64,000 bases of DNA from Isoetes taiwanensis (GCA_021234155.1 JAJEKV010000018.1:14640925-14704924); one strand, 5' to 3'. Shown: positions 10,386 through 22,493, counted from the first letter of the stretch. Numbers and translations: made by a program. The notes: generated from the letters alone by a model not told the origin.

Positions 10386-11530
10386 AGCAGTAGCTTGTGT
10401 AGGTGTTGCAAATGCCACTAATCTTATTCTGGCCCAAAATGAAGAGGATCCAGGTGCCTTTATGTGCTCAGCAACTCTAGGAGGTTATTCTTTTTCCAAT
10501 GTGTTGTTAGATGGAGGCTCACCTTTAAATATAATGCCTTATCATGTTATGAAAAAATGTGGGCTCGAGATAGATAAAAGGTCATCTGTTTTGTTAAAAT
10601 CTTTTTCTAATGCTAAGATAGCACCAGTTGGAATTGTGACCAAGGTCCCCATTAATAACACTTGAAGGCATTGTTGTAGCTGCCAATTTTGTTGTTGTTG
10701 CTTTTGAAGATCTAGGAGAAGATGCGGATATATATGATCTCTTCTTTGGGAAGGAGGTGGATGGCTACAGTTGGTGCTAGGCCAATCTGGTCTGAAGGGA
10801 GATGCACCATTTCAAATGGCACTCAAGTGGCCACAATCTACAACCAAGATAGTTCTTATGGCTTTAATGACGAGGTATATTTTATCAAAGAAATGCTTAT
10901 AGAAGAACCACTAGGATCCTATAGTCTAGCAACTCCTAGCACAAAGAGAATTGAGTTGATTCCTTTAATTAGAGAGTGTGCACTACCCTCCTCGAAGATG
11001 GCGCGAAGAGGTTGTTTATGGTTTGATGGAGGAATATCAAAGAAATTGAATGTAGCTTCATCTGCGCCTATATTAAAAGATAACGCCAATAAACTTTTGG
11101 CTAAGGTAGGAAGGATTTTTCTCAAATAACTTCTAATGTAGCAGAATACAAGGCTTTGATTGCAGGTCTCCGTGAAGCTAGAGCTATGGATATTTCAATT
11201 ATACATATCTATGGGGATTCACGCTTAGTCTCTGCAGGCAAGGTAAATGGTGAATATCAAGCCAAGAATGCTAATATGGAGCTCCAGAGAAACCAGGTAA
11301 TGGGAATGCTTGCTCATTTTACCTCTTGGGAAATTACTCATATCCCAAGGGAGCAGAATTGGGAAGCTGATGCTTTGTGCAGAGACACTTTGATGACTTA
11401 TTTATCTAAGGGAGCTATACCAGAGGAAGATTTCGATGAGGATGAGGCTAAGAAGCTCTGTCCCATACTAGTTATAAATGCATCCCAGGAAAAGGCAATC
11501 AATGAAGTTATAATCAACAAGCATGGCTAG
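10386..11530 (+). pseudogene. pol: pol part 1 of A2: protease and upstream RNase H, broken
   Basis: The protease is in the open piece 10342-10665, with the D-G-G catalytic triplet at 10510-10518. The RNase H follows in pieces 10722-11129 and 11156-11530 and again shows CLWFDGGIS, AEYKAL (read across a frameshift), IYGDSRLV and NWEADAL. Frameshifts sit near 10660, 10745, 10990, 11125 and 11225. A stop at 11528 (CATGGCTAGG, where A1 has CATGGCCAGG) ends the piece. It shows the same domain order as A1. Most lesions are at CAG, CTG or CG sites. Confidence 0.82.
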
Positions 11531-11545
11531 GAAAGAACTCTGTTT

Positions 11546-12391
11546 GTGGGAGATCTTTTTGACACACAAAATAAGGAAGAGATCAATAAATTCTTTGAAG
11601 AGAGAAGTGATGTGTTTGCTTGGGATTATTCTGAGCTTATTGGTATCAAAGAGGAGGTATGTCAATTTGAAATTAAAATTAAGGAAGGGTGTAAGCCTGT
11701 CTTCCAGAAGTTAAGAAGAATAAATGCTTCACTCTTAGATCTAATCAAAGATGAATTGCATAAGATGTTGGATGCAGGTGTCATTGTAGAGATCATCAAC
11801 CCTGAATGGGTATCCTGCATTGTTCCAGTGGAAAAAAAGAATGGAACTTTGAGAATTTGCATAGATTATCGAGATTTGAACAAAGCCACTATAAAAGATT
11901 GTTATCCCTTGCTTTTTTTGGAAGAAGTTCTATATGTTGTTGCAGGGAAAGACATGTACTCATTTTTGGATGGTTTTTCTGGGTTCAACCAGATTAGTAT
12001 CAAAGAGGAAGACCAGCCAAAGACTTCATTTATCACTCCCTGGGGTACTTATGCTATGAAAAGAACGCCATTTGGCCTAATGAATGCCCCAGCTACCTTC
12101 CAAAGAGCAATGGATGTCATTTTCAAAACCATGGCTGCTGAAGAATTTAGAGTGTATTTGGATGACCTTTGCTTGGGTTCTCATGCTAATAACCATGTGG
12201 AATTGCTTGCAAAAATCTGTTCTTTATGCAGGACTTCAGGAGTCAATCTAAATCCAAAAAAATGCATCTTTTTTGTATCCAAAGGACAACTCTTGGGACA
12301 TGAGGTATCCAGCCAAGGTATTCAAGTTGCTCAAGATAAGGTTGAAGCTCTCAAAAAACTGGTACCCCCCCAAGAATTTGAAGCAGGTTAA
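11546..12391 (+). pseudogene. pol: pol part 2 of A2: reverse transcriptase
   Basis: This is a 281-codon open piece covering the end of the RNase H-RT linker and nearly all of RT. It includes SFLDGFSGFNQ and the catalytic VYLDDLC. Here the linker-to-RT frame that is broken in A1 is intact (GIKEEVCQFEIK), showing the upstream RNase H and RT belong to one polyprotein frame. It ends where one extra C in a run (GTACCCCCCC) shifts the frame; RT thumb and connection sequence continue at 12273-12650. Confidence 0.88.
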
Positions 12392-12809
12392 GAGTTTCAT
12401 TGGTATGACAAGTTTCCTTAGGATGTATATTCCAAATTTTGCTCATATCTTAAGTCCTATCTCTAGGTTGACCAGGATAGGGAAGTTTTCTAAATCTGAA
12501 AGCAAGCACATACCTATCACATGGACTCCAGAGTGCCAAGAAGCTTTTGACTTTCTTATTTTATCCATATGTGAAGCTACCCTTTTAAAAAAACCAGATT
12601 TGAGCCTGCCATTTGAGGTTTATATCATCATACTTAAAAAAAGGCTATAGGTTTAGCCATTTTGCGTGATAAGCACGCCATAGTTTTTGCAAGCAAGCAA
12701 TGGTCTGCTCTTGAAGAAAGATATACCGGAATAGAAAAAAGTGCTTTGCTCTCATGTTCCTCATCAATAGGCAGGGGCACCTACTTCAAAAAGCCAAGTT
12801 CAAGTTCAT
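12392..12809 (+). pseudogene. pol: pol part 3 of A2: RT thumb and decayed RNase H, frameshifted
   Basis: Pieces 12273-12650 and 12662-12844 carry the RT connection and the RT-attached RNase H. As in A1 and D the catalytic acidic residues of this RNase H are absent. Indels near 12625-12665 and 12745-12790 break the frame relative to A1, again mostly at homopolymers and CTG/CAG. Confidence 0.8.
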
Positions 12810-14192
12810 ATGAAGCAAAATCCAATGGGATTGCTATTTGGTAAGGCAACTAATAAACCAAAGATCCAGAGGTGGGCTTGTAAGCTGCAAAGTTATGATA
12901 TTTCTGTAAAAGAGTTGCACTTGACACGAAATCCTAGCCTCTACTTGCCTTATATATTTTTTGATCATGAGGATGAATTGAATACTACTGACACTTCATT
13001 TGCAGTAGCACATTTGGAAATAACTCAGGGAGATCAAGCCCAAGGAGGATGGCAGCAACCTATTAGGGATTTTTTGCAACATGGATTCACTTCTCCAAAC
13101 CTCACTCCAAGTCAGAAAAGAAGACTTAAGGACAAGTGCAGACAATTCAAGCTGATAGAAAATATCCTATGCAAAGTCAACAGAGATGGAATCTTGCTGA
13201 GGTGTGTAAGTGAAGAAGAATCTACCTTGATCATTAAAGACATGCATAAAGGTATCTGTGGGGGACATTTTGCTGGGGATACCACTGCAAAAAAGATTCT
13301 CAGGTCTGGATATTATTGGCCTACTGTTTTTAGGGATTGCTATGAGGTTATAAAGACTTGCCATCAATGTCAAATTTTTAGTAAAAGAATTTTATTGCCA
13401 GCTGCCTTAAATCCTATCATATCTCCAGGACCTTTCCAAATCTGGGGGCTAGATTATATTGGTCCTATTAATCCTTCCTCTACAGGTCAACATCAGCATA
13501 TTATTGTGGCTACAGATTATTTCACTAAGTGGGCAGAGGCTATACCTTTGAGACAAGCTAATGCCCTTACAACTGCAAGGTTTTTACATGAATTTATTTG
13601 CTCCAGATTTGGTATTCCTTTCCAGATACACTCTGATAGAGGCACCCCCTTTGTTAATGAAGTCATTGCTAATTTGTTGAGAATTTTGAAGGTCAAGCAC
13701 ACCAAAAGTTCTTCATATTATCCTCAGGGTAATGGACAAGCTGAAGCTACTAACAAAGTGTTGAAAAATATCTTGCAGAAAACAGTGGAGATTAACAAAA
13801 AGGATTGGCATATCAAAATAGTGGATGCCCTTTGGGCTTATAGAGTCACTATCAAAACAGCTACAAATCATACACCTTTCAATTTGGTTTATGGCATAGA
13901 GGCAGTTCTACCAGTAGAACTCGAATTACCTTCCTTGAGATTAGCTCACAAATTGTGCTTACCTTTTGAACATGCTTTACAGGAAAGACTGGATGCCCTG
14001 TTACATTTGGATGAGTACAGAATGGAAGCTGAGAACACAAACTTGTTGAAAAAGGCTAAAGATCTGGCTGCATTCAAGGCTGCACACAAAATCCAAGGCA
14101 CTTTTAAAAAAGGGGAGCTTGTTCTCAAATGGAACAAGTCAAAGGAGGATTCAGCTGGCAAATTTGATAACATTTGGGAAGGGCACTTGTAG
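12810..14192 (+). CDS. pol: pol part 4 of A2: integrase (460 codons open)
   Basis: This is the longest intact Pol piece of A2. Residues 1-60 finish the decayed RNase H. The integrase zinc site is H146, H153, C184, C187. The catalytic core has D215 (GLDYIGP), D276 (HSDRGTPF) and E312 (GQAEATNK), with 35 residues between the second Asp and the Glu, the DD35E spacing. The C-terminal part contains LVYGIEAVLPVE and KGELVLKW, the usual Gypsy GPY/F region. No chromodomain follows. Integrase inserts the cDNA copy into host DNA in the nucleus. The frame is lost at 14180-14192 (GGGCACTTG against GGGCCCTTTG in A1). This is part of a polyprotein, so it has no start codon of its own. Confidence 0.9.
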   Translation: MKQNPMGLLFGKATNKPKIQRWACKLQSYDISVKELHLTRNPSLYLPYIFFDHEDELNTTDTSFAVAHLEITQGDQAQGGWQQPIRDFLQHGFTSPNLTPSQKRRLKDKCRQFKLIENILCKVNRDGILLRCVSEEESTLIIKDMHKGICGGHFAGDTTAKKILRSGYYWPTVFRDCYEVIKTCHQCQIFSKRILLPAALNPIISPGPFQIWGLDYIGPINPSSTGQHQHIIVATDYFTKWAEAIPLRQANALTTARFLHEFICSRFGIPFQIHSDRGTPFVNEVIANLLRILKVKHTKSSSYYPQGNGQAEATNKVLKNILQKTVEINKKDWHIKIVDALWAYRVTIKTATNHTPFNLVYGIEAVLPVELELPSLRLAHKLCLPFEHALQERLDALLHLDEYRMEAENTNLLKKAKDLAAFKAAHKIQGTFKKGELVLKWNKSKEDSAGKFDNIWEGHL

Positions 14193-14328
14193 TGTTGGGT
14201 CCTGCAGGTACTAATTCTTATTGGTTACAGGAAGTTGCTTCAGGGATGCTACTGCCAAATCCTATCAACATCTTGCACCTGAAAAGGTATTGGGACCAGC
14301 ATGCTTGCTTGTCCCTCTTCTTTCATTA
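14190..14328 (+). pseudogene. pol: pol C-terminal tail of A2, out of frame
   Basis: About 46 codons matching the end of A1 Pol (YWLQEVASGM, NPINILHLKRYW) in a different frame from the main integrase piece, stopping at 14326-14328. A 2-bp difference at about 14183-14190 separates it from the rest. Confidence 0.75.
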
Positions 14329-15202
14329 AAAGGTTTGGAGATTTATAGTAGGCTTAAAGTAGTTAAATTAGTTTGATTTTTAAGCACACTATTTCAATAG
14401 ATAGGACAGTTTGACTTTGAGCACATTACTCTAATAGAATTGGTTTCATGTTCCTAGGTTGATCTGATCAGGTAATAGTGCAAATGATCTCAAGAACAGG
14501 GTTGATACTAATGATTACCAAGTGTCATATGCAGGAGCATCCTTCTTCCATTTTTATTCACCTGTTACTAAGCATTCCTACCATCCATCCAGCCTCTTAT
14601 TCTTGTTTTTCCATACCTTAACAGCACTCTGCAAAATCACCTTCACCATCCTAGCGGAGTTGCAAGGATTTGAGATTAATTGGTTTATGTGTTTCCATGA
14701 CAGGTGCACTCTTCTTCCATATTTTTTCATCTGTCTTCAGTAGCCCTACCTCCCATTTGAACTCCTTATTCTTATTCTCATTCCCTAAAGAAGAAAAGCA
14801 CTCTGCAATTCATCTTTACCATCACAGCAGAGTTGCACTTGTTGAAGACCAGGAGGAAGACATACATTTTCTTGTTTTGGCGAAGTTTCAAGCACTTGCA
14901 CACATACTTTACCCCCATTTCATCATCACTTTGTCATATTCACACTCACTTTCATCTCTTCTCACTCATTATACTCCATTCACCATCATTTCATCACCAT
15001 CTTGTCATTTTCACATTCATACGCCTTTTCTCACTTACCATACTCCATTCACATTATTCCATCATCACATTCATACTCATTTCACCAATATACACATTTC
15101 ACACTCTTATAGACACCTTGGTACAAGTTGAAGACCCCTCTAGTTGTTCCTTTTTGATATTATATGGCTGAGGGACCAGCCTTTTTCTTGTTTTTTTTGA
15201 GA
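14329..15202 (+). other. 3' untranslated region of A2
   Basis: Near-copy of 6074-6948, with the same two diverged 150-bp internal repeats and the same pyrimidine-rich tail up to the LTR. It is non-coding; open frames at 14522-15171 are low-complexity. Confidence 0.75.
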
Positions 15203-17163
15203 TGTTGCCCCAAAGGGCAACATGCTAAGTGTGGCCTATGCATTCACACTAGGTCAATTTATCTCAAAAGACTAGGTCAAAGTTTGGAAGAAGCTTGGTA
15301 TTCAACATTGATGTGGAGGTCAAAAGGAATTCATTCTTCAAGTTAACAAGTGCTCGAGGTTCAAGACTCACATGAGGTACTTTATTTGAGGTCAAAATGT
15401 TTAGTCAAGAATATGCTCTAGAAGATTCTGGGTAAGAAGTTTGGAAGGCATTTTTGTGAAGATTGGAAGTTCAAAGTTTGGAAGACTCTATGGTATTTGA
15501 TTCCATTCCCTAGCCATTCTCACTCATTTTTATTCTTGCCCTTTGAAATCCCCTAGCCTTTTTTTTTCCCAACTATTCATACTCCTTTTCTCCACTCTAT
15601 ATGATCCCACCTTTATATCCATGTCTCATTTCTATTCCCTTTCATTTAACCACCTTATTTGTCAAAGTTTGCCTATCACAAATCCTTGCCTAGCCATATT
15701 TTCCTTGCACACTCCCATGGAACCCCATTTGTTCTAGCCTTGCTCATGCCATAATTTCTCACCTTGTTGATCATCATTCATTTTCCTTCTTCTACCCTTG
15801 CACCTCATGGCATGACCTTACTCAAGACCTAAAAGTACTTTAGAATATTCTATGATTCCATTCCAAGTATGCAAAAGTTCCATGGTCTCAAAAAAATTTC
15901 CAAGTATTCCTAGCTTTTTCCTATGAAGACCTTTAGAACCATGCTCGAAAATTTCAAAATGCCAAAATACGGCATAGTCTGAAGATATACTCCAAAAAAT
16001 ACGGAATCGTGTCGCGCCATTTTCACGAAAAATACGCTCGCGAACCCTAAATCTGAGTTTTTGGCTCGAATCATGCCGGATTTGGTTCCATAGACCTCGC
16101 AACCTACCTATTCTTACCTTCCCGCCTGTTAAGAATTGAATGAACCCATAAACTAAGGCTAAGAATGAGGAATCATTAAAAACTAAACTATATACAGGAG
16201 TTTCGACAGGAGAACATTTTGGAAGGCCCAGAAGTGTACAAACCTTACTGTGATCATTACTGAGCATGACTAGAAGGATTTTGGAAGACTCTGAGTACTC
16301 CCCGATCAAATCACAAGAGATTTGGTTGGAAATTATCTATTGAAATTTTCTATTGACCTGAAGTTGATTTTGAAGTACTGAAGTATTATTACCCAGCATT
16401 ATTATGATTGATTTACATTCCTATCAATGAAATTCGATGCCTACTTGAAGAAATGATCTCTGTTATGATTCTTTACAATTTTTCTCTGTTCAAAATTTTA
16501 CAGAAAATTCCCAACCACTTTTGATTACTTTTGATCCATTTGCCATCAATCCTTGAAGCATCTGGAACCTATATGTCTTGAAAAATCCAAAAAATCCCAC
16601 TCACAACTCGAGTTAGAAATTTTTGCATTCTGTTTTGACTATTCTTGACTGTATTTTGCCAAATCCAGCCACAAAAATTACTTTTTCTTATCCAAATGAT
16701 AATCTGACTGCTTGCCTACATTCCTTATCATCATTACAGAACATTTGCTTTGGAAATTCTCAAAAACTCGTCTGGCAACTCCAAAATCCCAATCTCTGAT
16801 CACTGTTTTCAGATTTGACTGTTATTGACCAAATTTTGACTGCACTTCGAGCTTGAATAACTCACAAACTATGTTTCTGACTTGGTCAGAAGCTTTACTA
16901 TTGGTCTCCTACAACTTTTTTGACCAAGTCTACAGTGATTGACTCAAAAAATCGATCTGCATATCAATATTACAACTGTTTTGGCAAAGGTGCTAATTTC
17001 TGGAAATGGGAAAGGTATAAAACTTCAAGTTTTTGAACTTGTCTTTGAAATTAGTTTGTATAGATTGATCACCTTAAGTGATCTGGAGGTTCTAACCCCA
17101 ACTTGGGTGAAAACTCAAGTTGGTTCCTTGTGGTTGATCCTTAAGCCATGTTTAGGGTCAACA
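15203..17163 (+). repeat. 3' LTR of A2
   Basis: 1961 bp, TGTTGCC... to ...GGGTCAACA. It abuts 3'-untranslated sequence of the inverted element D at 17164 (GATGG...). The next five bases, GATGG, would be half of a target duplication, but the other half lies left of the window. Confidence 0.92.
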
Positions 17164-17458
17164 GATGGTGAAGGTGAGGTGCAGAGTGCTTTTGGGGAAT
17201 GAGAACAAGAATAAAGGCTGAAATGGATGGCAGGACCACTTATGACAGATGAATATTGATGGGAGAAGGGTGCACCTGCATATGACACTTGATAAATCAT
17301 TAGTAGAGATCCTTGTCTTGAAATTGTTTGATAGTATGTCCTCAGTGTTCTTGGCTAACTACAAACATGAACTCAATGAAAACATTAATCTAAAACCCAA
17401 TAGGCAAAGTAAAATCTAACTTACCTAATCTTAACTTTAATCCTAACATATCTAAATT

Positions 17459-18224
17459 TTAGAGCATAAAAAGGGACAAACATATATGCTGGTCCCAGTA
17501 CCTCTTCAAGTGGATAGTATTGATGGGATTTGGAAGTGACACCCCTGAAGTTAGTTCCTTCAGCCAATAAGAGTTGGTGCCTCCAGATTCCAATACCTCA
17601 TAGGGACCTTCCCAAAGATTTTCAAACTTACTAGCTGAGTCTTCCCTTGACTTATTCCATTTTAGAACTAGCTCTCCTGCCTTGAAAGTTCCTTGTATTT
17701 TATGAGCAGCTTTGAAAGCAGCTAAATCCTTGGCTTTTTTAAGCAGGTTAGCATTCTCAGCCTCCATCCTGTATTCTTCTAAATCTTTCCTGCAAGGCAT
17801 ATTCAAAGGGTAAACATAGCTTGTGAGCTAACCTTAGAGATGGGAGCTCAAGCTCGACTGGAAGCACAGCTTCAATGCCATAGACTAAGTTGAAGGAGGT
17901 GTGAGTGGTTGCTGCTTTAATAGTGACCCTATAAGCCCAAAGAGTATCCACCAATTTGAAGTGCCAATCCTTTTGGTTATCATCCACTGTCTTCTGCAAA
18001 ATACCCTTCAAAACTTTATTAGTAGCTTCTGCTTGACCATGGGCAATAGGAAGAACTTTTAGTATGTTTGACCTTAAGAATAGTCAACAAGTTAGCAATA
18101 ACTTCATTCACAAAGGGAGTACCTCTATCTGAGTGCAATTGTAAAGGGATACCAAACCGAGCACAGATGTACTCATGTAAGAACTTTGCAATTGTAATGG
18201 CATTGGCCTGTCTTAAAGGAATAG
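17459..18224 (-). pseudogene. pol: integrase C-terminal half of D, broken
   Basis: Open pieces 17757-18011 and 17459-17806 match A2 integrase (LVYGIEAVLPVE, GELVLKWNKS, PNPINTIHLKRYW). A deletion of about 18 bp near 17785 and a small indel near 18050, in the region before the catalytic Glu, break the frame. Confidence 0.82.
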
Positions 18225-18225
18225 C

Positions 18226-19035
18226 TTATGCCCACTTAGTAAAATAATCTGTAGCTACAATAATATGTTGATGTTGTCTTGCAGAAGGAGGGTTAATGGG
18301 ACCAATATAATCCAATCCCCATATTTGAAAGGGTCCTGGAGAAATGATGGGATTCAATGCAGCTGGGAGGAGGATCCTTTTGCCAAATATCTGACACTTG
18401 TAACAAGACTTTATAGCAGTATAACAATCTTTAAAAACTGTAGGCCAATAGTATCCTGACCTGAGAATTTTCTTGGCAGTAGTGTCTCCAGCAAAATGGC
18501 CTCCACATACTCCTTCATGCATTTCTTTAATGATCAAAGCAGATTCTTCTTCACTGACACACCTCAGTAGTAGTCCATCCCTGTTGACTTTACATAGTAT
18601 ATCATTAATCATTTTAAACTGCCTACATTTTTCTTTAAATCTCCTTTGCTGGCTCGAAGTCAGGCCTGAGGGCATATCTTTGGATTGTAGAAAGTTCCTA
18701 ATAGATTGCTGCCAATCCTGTTGGACCTGTTTTTCATCATTTGCCTGCAAATAAGCTAAGGCATCCACAAAGTCAACAACCTCTACTGCATCTTCATGGT
18801 CAAAGAAAATGTAAGGCAAATAAAGACTAGGACTTTTTACCTGATGTAGTCCTTTAATGGAAATATCAAAGGTCTGTAACTTACAAGCCCATCTTTGAAT
18901 TTTTGGTTTGGAAGTAGCTTTACCAAATAACAGTCCCATTGGATTTTGCTTCATGTAAACTTGTACAACACTTTTCAATAGCATGTGGCCTTGTCTGTCA
19001 ATGAGGAACATAAGAGCAGCAGCACTCTTTTCCAA
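18226..19035 (-). pseudogene. pol: decayed RNase H and integrase N-terminus of D
   Basis: 269 codons open: the RT-attached RNase H remnant (VQVYMKQNPMGLLFGKA) without its catalytic Asp residues, then the integrase zinc site (H-H-C-C in GVCGGHFAGD to SCYKCQ) and the first core Asp in GLDYIGP. A stop follows FTKWA, where A1 and A2 have Glu. Upstream, a stop replaces Gln in AILQDKH. A second subfamily thus also has a catalytically empty RNase H at this place. Confidence 0.85.
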
Positions 19036-19098
19036 TCTGGTGTACCTTTCTTCAGTTGAGCTCCATTGTTTGCTAGCAAAAGTTATGGTATGTTTGTC

Positions 19099-19793
19099 CT
19101 ATAGAATAGCTAAACCTATAGCCTTCTTAGTGATGGTAATATAAACCTCAAATGGCATATCCAAATCAGGTTTCTTTAAAAGAGTAGCTTCACAAATGGA
19201 CTTTATGAGAAAGTCAAAAGATTCCTGGCAATCTGATGACCATGTGACAGGGATATATTTGCTCTCGAATTTGGAGAACTTGCCTATTCTTGTCAATTTA
19301 GAAATAGGACTTATAATATGAGCAAAGTTAGGAATATAGATTCTAAGAAGACTAGTCATGCCAATAAAACTTTTAACTTGCTTCAAATTCCTAGGGGGTA
19401 CCAGTTTTTTGAGAGCTTCAACCTTTTCTTGTGCCACTTGTATACCATTGTTGGACACCTCATGCCCCAAAAGTTGCCCTTTGGATGCAAAAAAGATACA
19501 TTTCTTTGGATTAAGGTTGACTCCAGAATCCCTGCACAATGAGCATGTTCTTGCAAGTAATTCCAGATGATCATTAGGATGAGATCCTAAACAAAGATCA
19601 TCTAAGTAAACCCTGAATTCTCGAGGAGACATAGGTCTAAAGATAATATCCATACCTCTTTGGAAGGTGGCAGGTGCATTCATTAATCCGAAAGGCATCC
19701 TTTTCATTGCATAAGTTCCCCAAGGGGTAATAAAAGAGGTCTTTGGCTGATCTTCCTCTTCAATGCTGATTTGGTTGAATCCTGAAAATCCAT
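19099..19793 (-). pseudogene. pol: reverse transcriptase fragment of D
   Basis: RT from GFSGFNQISIEEED through the catalytic VYLDDLC to the connection region, ending at a stop (nonsense at AIL*DKH). The N-terminal third of RT, including the first catalytic Asp, is missing. The ORF extension to 19896 is not RT. Confidence 0.86.
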
Positions 19794-20379
19794 TGTAATG
19801 TGGAAAGTAGCACCGAAATTTTATTTTTGAAGCAACTTGGAGCATATTTGGCATGATTAATAGTGTCTTGATCTGCAAATGGGAGAAAATGCGCAATTAT
19901 GATGTTATTTTGTGTTATTATGAGACTAACTAAGGAGCCGACATTGAGTATGGTAGAAGATCCCTATATGTCATGGTTCATACTATTTTAATGGTGCAAA
20001 AATTGTAAAAGAAAGCACAAATGATGTGATTGGAAGAGATGAAAGATTGAGGATCGCTTAGGTGTCAAAATCTTGGAGCTTAAGGAAGTTTTCCACATGG
20101 AGGGCAAAGATTGTATTTTTTAAAGGTCCAGATTTTATTGGAATTGTATAAGAGAAAATTAACGTGAATGAGAAAACTACCCTTTCGTGCCTATTCGTGT
20201 CTGCTCTCTGCTGCTTGCCTGAGCGTCCTGGTACGGATCTGGTCCATCATTGCTTGTGCATGATGTTTTCCTTTCTAGTTTATGATGATGATGCTAGTTT
20301 GTGTGAATGAATAACCCTTTTGTGTGTGTGGTGATGAAATCTAAGTTAAATAAATTCTGTGTGATTGTATTGGCAGCAA

Positions 20380-20422
20380 GTATTCAAAAGGATTTACCCT
20401 GAAGGAAATCCTTTGTGAATAC
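20380..20422. repeat. Imperfect inverted repeat
   Basis: GTATTCAAAAGGATTT pairs with AAATCCTTTGTGAATAC across about 10 bases, with one unpaired base. Function unknown; possibly a remnant of a small foldback element. Confidence 0.55.
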
Positions 20423-21444
20423 TGGCGCATCTTATCTTGTATCTGTCTTGAATCTGTAAGAGTCTTAAGCTGTAACAAGAATCTAAATGGAATGAGTAAG
20501 AAATCAGAGATAAAAAGAGAAAGAAAATCATGTTAAATGGGTTGCTCTGTTTCTAATGTCATAAATCGAAATTTTATTGGGTAAAATTAGTCATGGATGT
20601 TGCTGGTTGTTGAACCTACAATTCTTATCTGTAGTAAATCATAAATAAGGAAAGAACTTAGAAGCCTTTGCCCAGTGCCGGATTTGCTGGTTCCTTGCCA
20701 TAAAACTGCCCATGCTTGGAAGATAGAGCCTGCAAACAACCCAGAGTTACCCTGTTGCCCAAGAATCGAAGCTATAAAGCAAATCGGCCTGTGTTTTTTT
20801 CAGAAATCGTTACCTGCTAGTTAGGACCTGAAGAAGCCAAAAATCTGAACCTAACTCAGTCTACTAATTATTGGAGCCCAAGAATTAGCTGTTCATTCTG
20901 CAGAAACCGTTACCTGGTGAAGCCTTAACCTGAGAAGAAAATAGAGATAAAACCGAGTTGAGAAAGGAGGGAATCGGCCGATTTGATCATGCCATAGCAG
21001 AAATAGTAAGGAGTCGAATCGATTGCAAAGGAAGAAGCCGGATTTGCCTTGGCCGCTGCCTTCTCGAACATGTTTTTGCCCTAAACTAAATTTCAACGTG
21101 AAAACCTAACTAAATGTTTAACTAAACCTAAGTTGACAATTTCATAAGTTAACCTTTCGATTCCAATATACATCAAAGAAAACTAGTCAAAAGCACGTTT
21201 GATTACTTTGCATAACAAATTGTAGGATATGGTGTGGGTGGTGTTATTAAAGTTGAATTAAGGCATCAGATAGTACAGTTTTTGAATTGACTCAATGTTA
21301 GATGAGAGCTTAAAGACAACTAGACTTTATAGATGACAAAAAGGGACAACCTAACTCTATAAATAGACTACTTGGCATTGTATGTTTCTGGAACAACTTG
21401 ATGTTACATACATTTATCACAACATATCATTATCCTATTATTAT

Positions 21445-21466
21445 TATATATATATATATATATATA
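21445..21466. repeat. (TA)n microsatellite
   Basis: About eleven TA steps in a row. Confidence 0.95.
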
Positions 21467-22493
21467 GACAAGTTTTTGTACTATGAGCGGTTGCACTTTG
21501 AGTGGTTGTAACATGAATGCTGAGTTAGATATTTCGATAGGTTTCTATGCACATATAAAGATTGTTATAGACCCGAGAATTTCAAAAGATGTGATTATAA
21601 ACATAGACGCAATTCGTATAGTGTTCAGATCGAGCTCTAAATATAAGAAACGTATGGTAATTTTTTAAAAATTAGGACATAAGTGAATGCAATGTTTAGG
21701 TTTGCACATGGCAAAATTTGTGTAATTTTATTTATATATATTTATGTTTAGTTATCTTAAAAAAAACTAAATATAAGGACATTTTTCAGGATATTGATAT
21801 GGATGTACACATTTTGCATGTTTAACATATGAAATCCTGTTAATATTCCCCAACATTTATGAAAGAACATTTTGCTAGATAGAGCATGGTCGTGAATGTG
21901 TTGCTTGTTCAAGATATGGAACCTAGAACTATAGGATTCCCTACGGAAACCCTTGGTCAACCCACGATGTGCCGGGCGTTCTTAGAATAGAAGTGCAAGG
22001 GTTCTAGAGAGAGTGTTATTCTGCCCGGAAAATGCTTGCGATGTTTTTGCATGTCAGTGAAGTTGACTTCGTCGTACTCACAAGAGTGCTTGAAAAGTAG
22101 GTAATCAAATCCTTACGTGAGTTCCTTGCTTATGGTTGTGAAAATTTTTGAATGCATAGGATAGAAGGAATATCCCTTCCTGTTCGCTAAGGTGGATGCA
22201 ACCCGTTGACCCTTGCATGTTAATTTGACAGTGATATTCTTATTACTCCATTGAATGTTGTATGAGAGCCAATGGTTGGTGAGGTTTAGTGTTGTGCAAC
22301 AATATTTCAAATTATTGTCTTTATTTTTGTATTTTGACTTGTTTTGCTTGAGAAATGCTCCAACATCATAATTGAATTTGTCAATACTCCAACATTGTAA
22401 TCGAATTTGTTACCCCTATTTGGCAATAGCTATCCAATAATAGTTATTAAAATGATAAAATGAAGATGCATATGGAAGGCCATTGGACTAACA

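Larger units (their letters stand above)
8907..15202 (+). mobile_element. Ty3/Gypsy retrotransposon A2, internal region
   Basis: This is the most complete internal region of family A here. With its LTRs the element is 6949-17163, 10.2 kb. It has a tRNA-Gln PBS at 8910-8929, full-length gag with zinc knuckles, protease, upstream RNase H, RT, decayed RNase H, integrase with all catalytic residues, and a 3' untranslated region. It carries several frameshifts and one nonsense codon (11528), many at CAG/CTG sites, so I cannot say whether the real copy is intact. Confidence 0.93.
17164..19793 (-). mobile_element. Inverted, truncated Ty3/Gypsy element D
   Basis: Relative of family A in reverse orientation. 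17164-17290 is the reverse complement of the 3' untranslated repeat at 6268 and following. 17459-19793 is pol from integrase back to the middle of RT. Similarity to RT stops at about 19792, just before the motif-A Asp. Neither LTR, gag, protease nor the upstream RNase H is present. The A array appears to have inserted into D's 3' region. Confidence 0.88.
19794..22344. other. Non-coding stretch of unknown origin
   Basis: No open frame longer than about 70 codons and no recognisable domain. It holds an imperfect hairpin at 20380-20422 and a (TA) repeat at 21445-21466. Nothing matches the other elements in the window. It lies just left of the 24-kb duplication. Confidence 0.6.

Noticed and set aside
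1589-17163. Endogenous retrovirus or pararetrovirus
   Set aside because: No envelope, movement or coat protein frame is present after integrase; the structure is that of an LTR retrotransposon.
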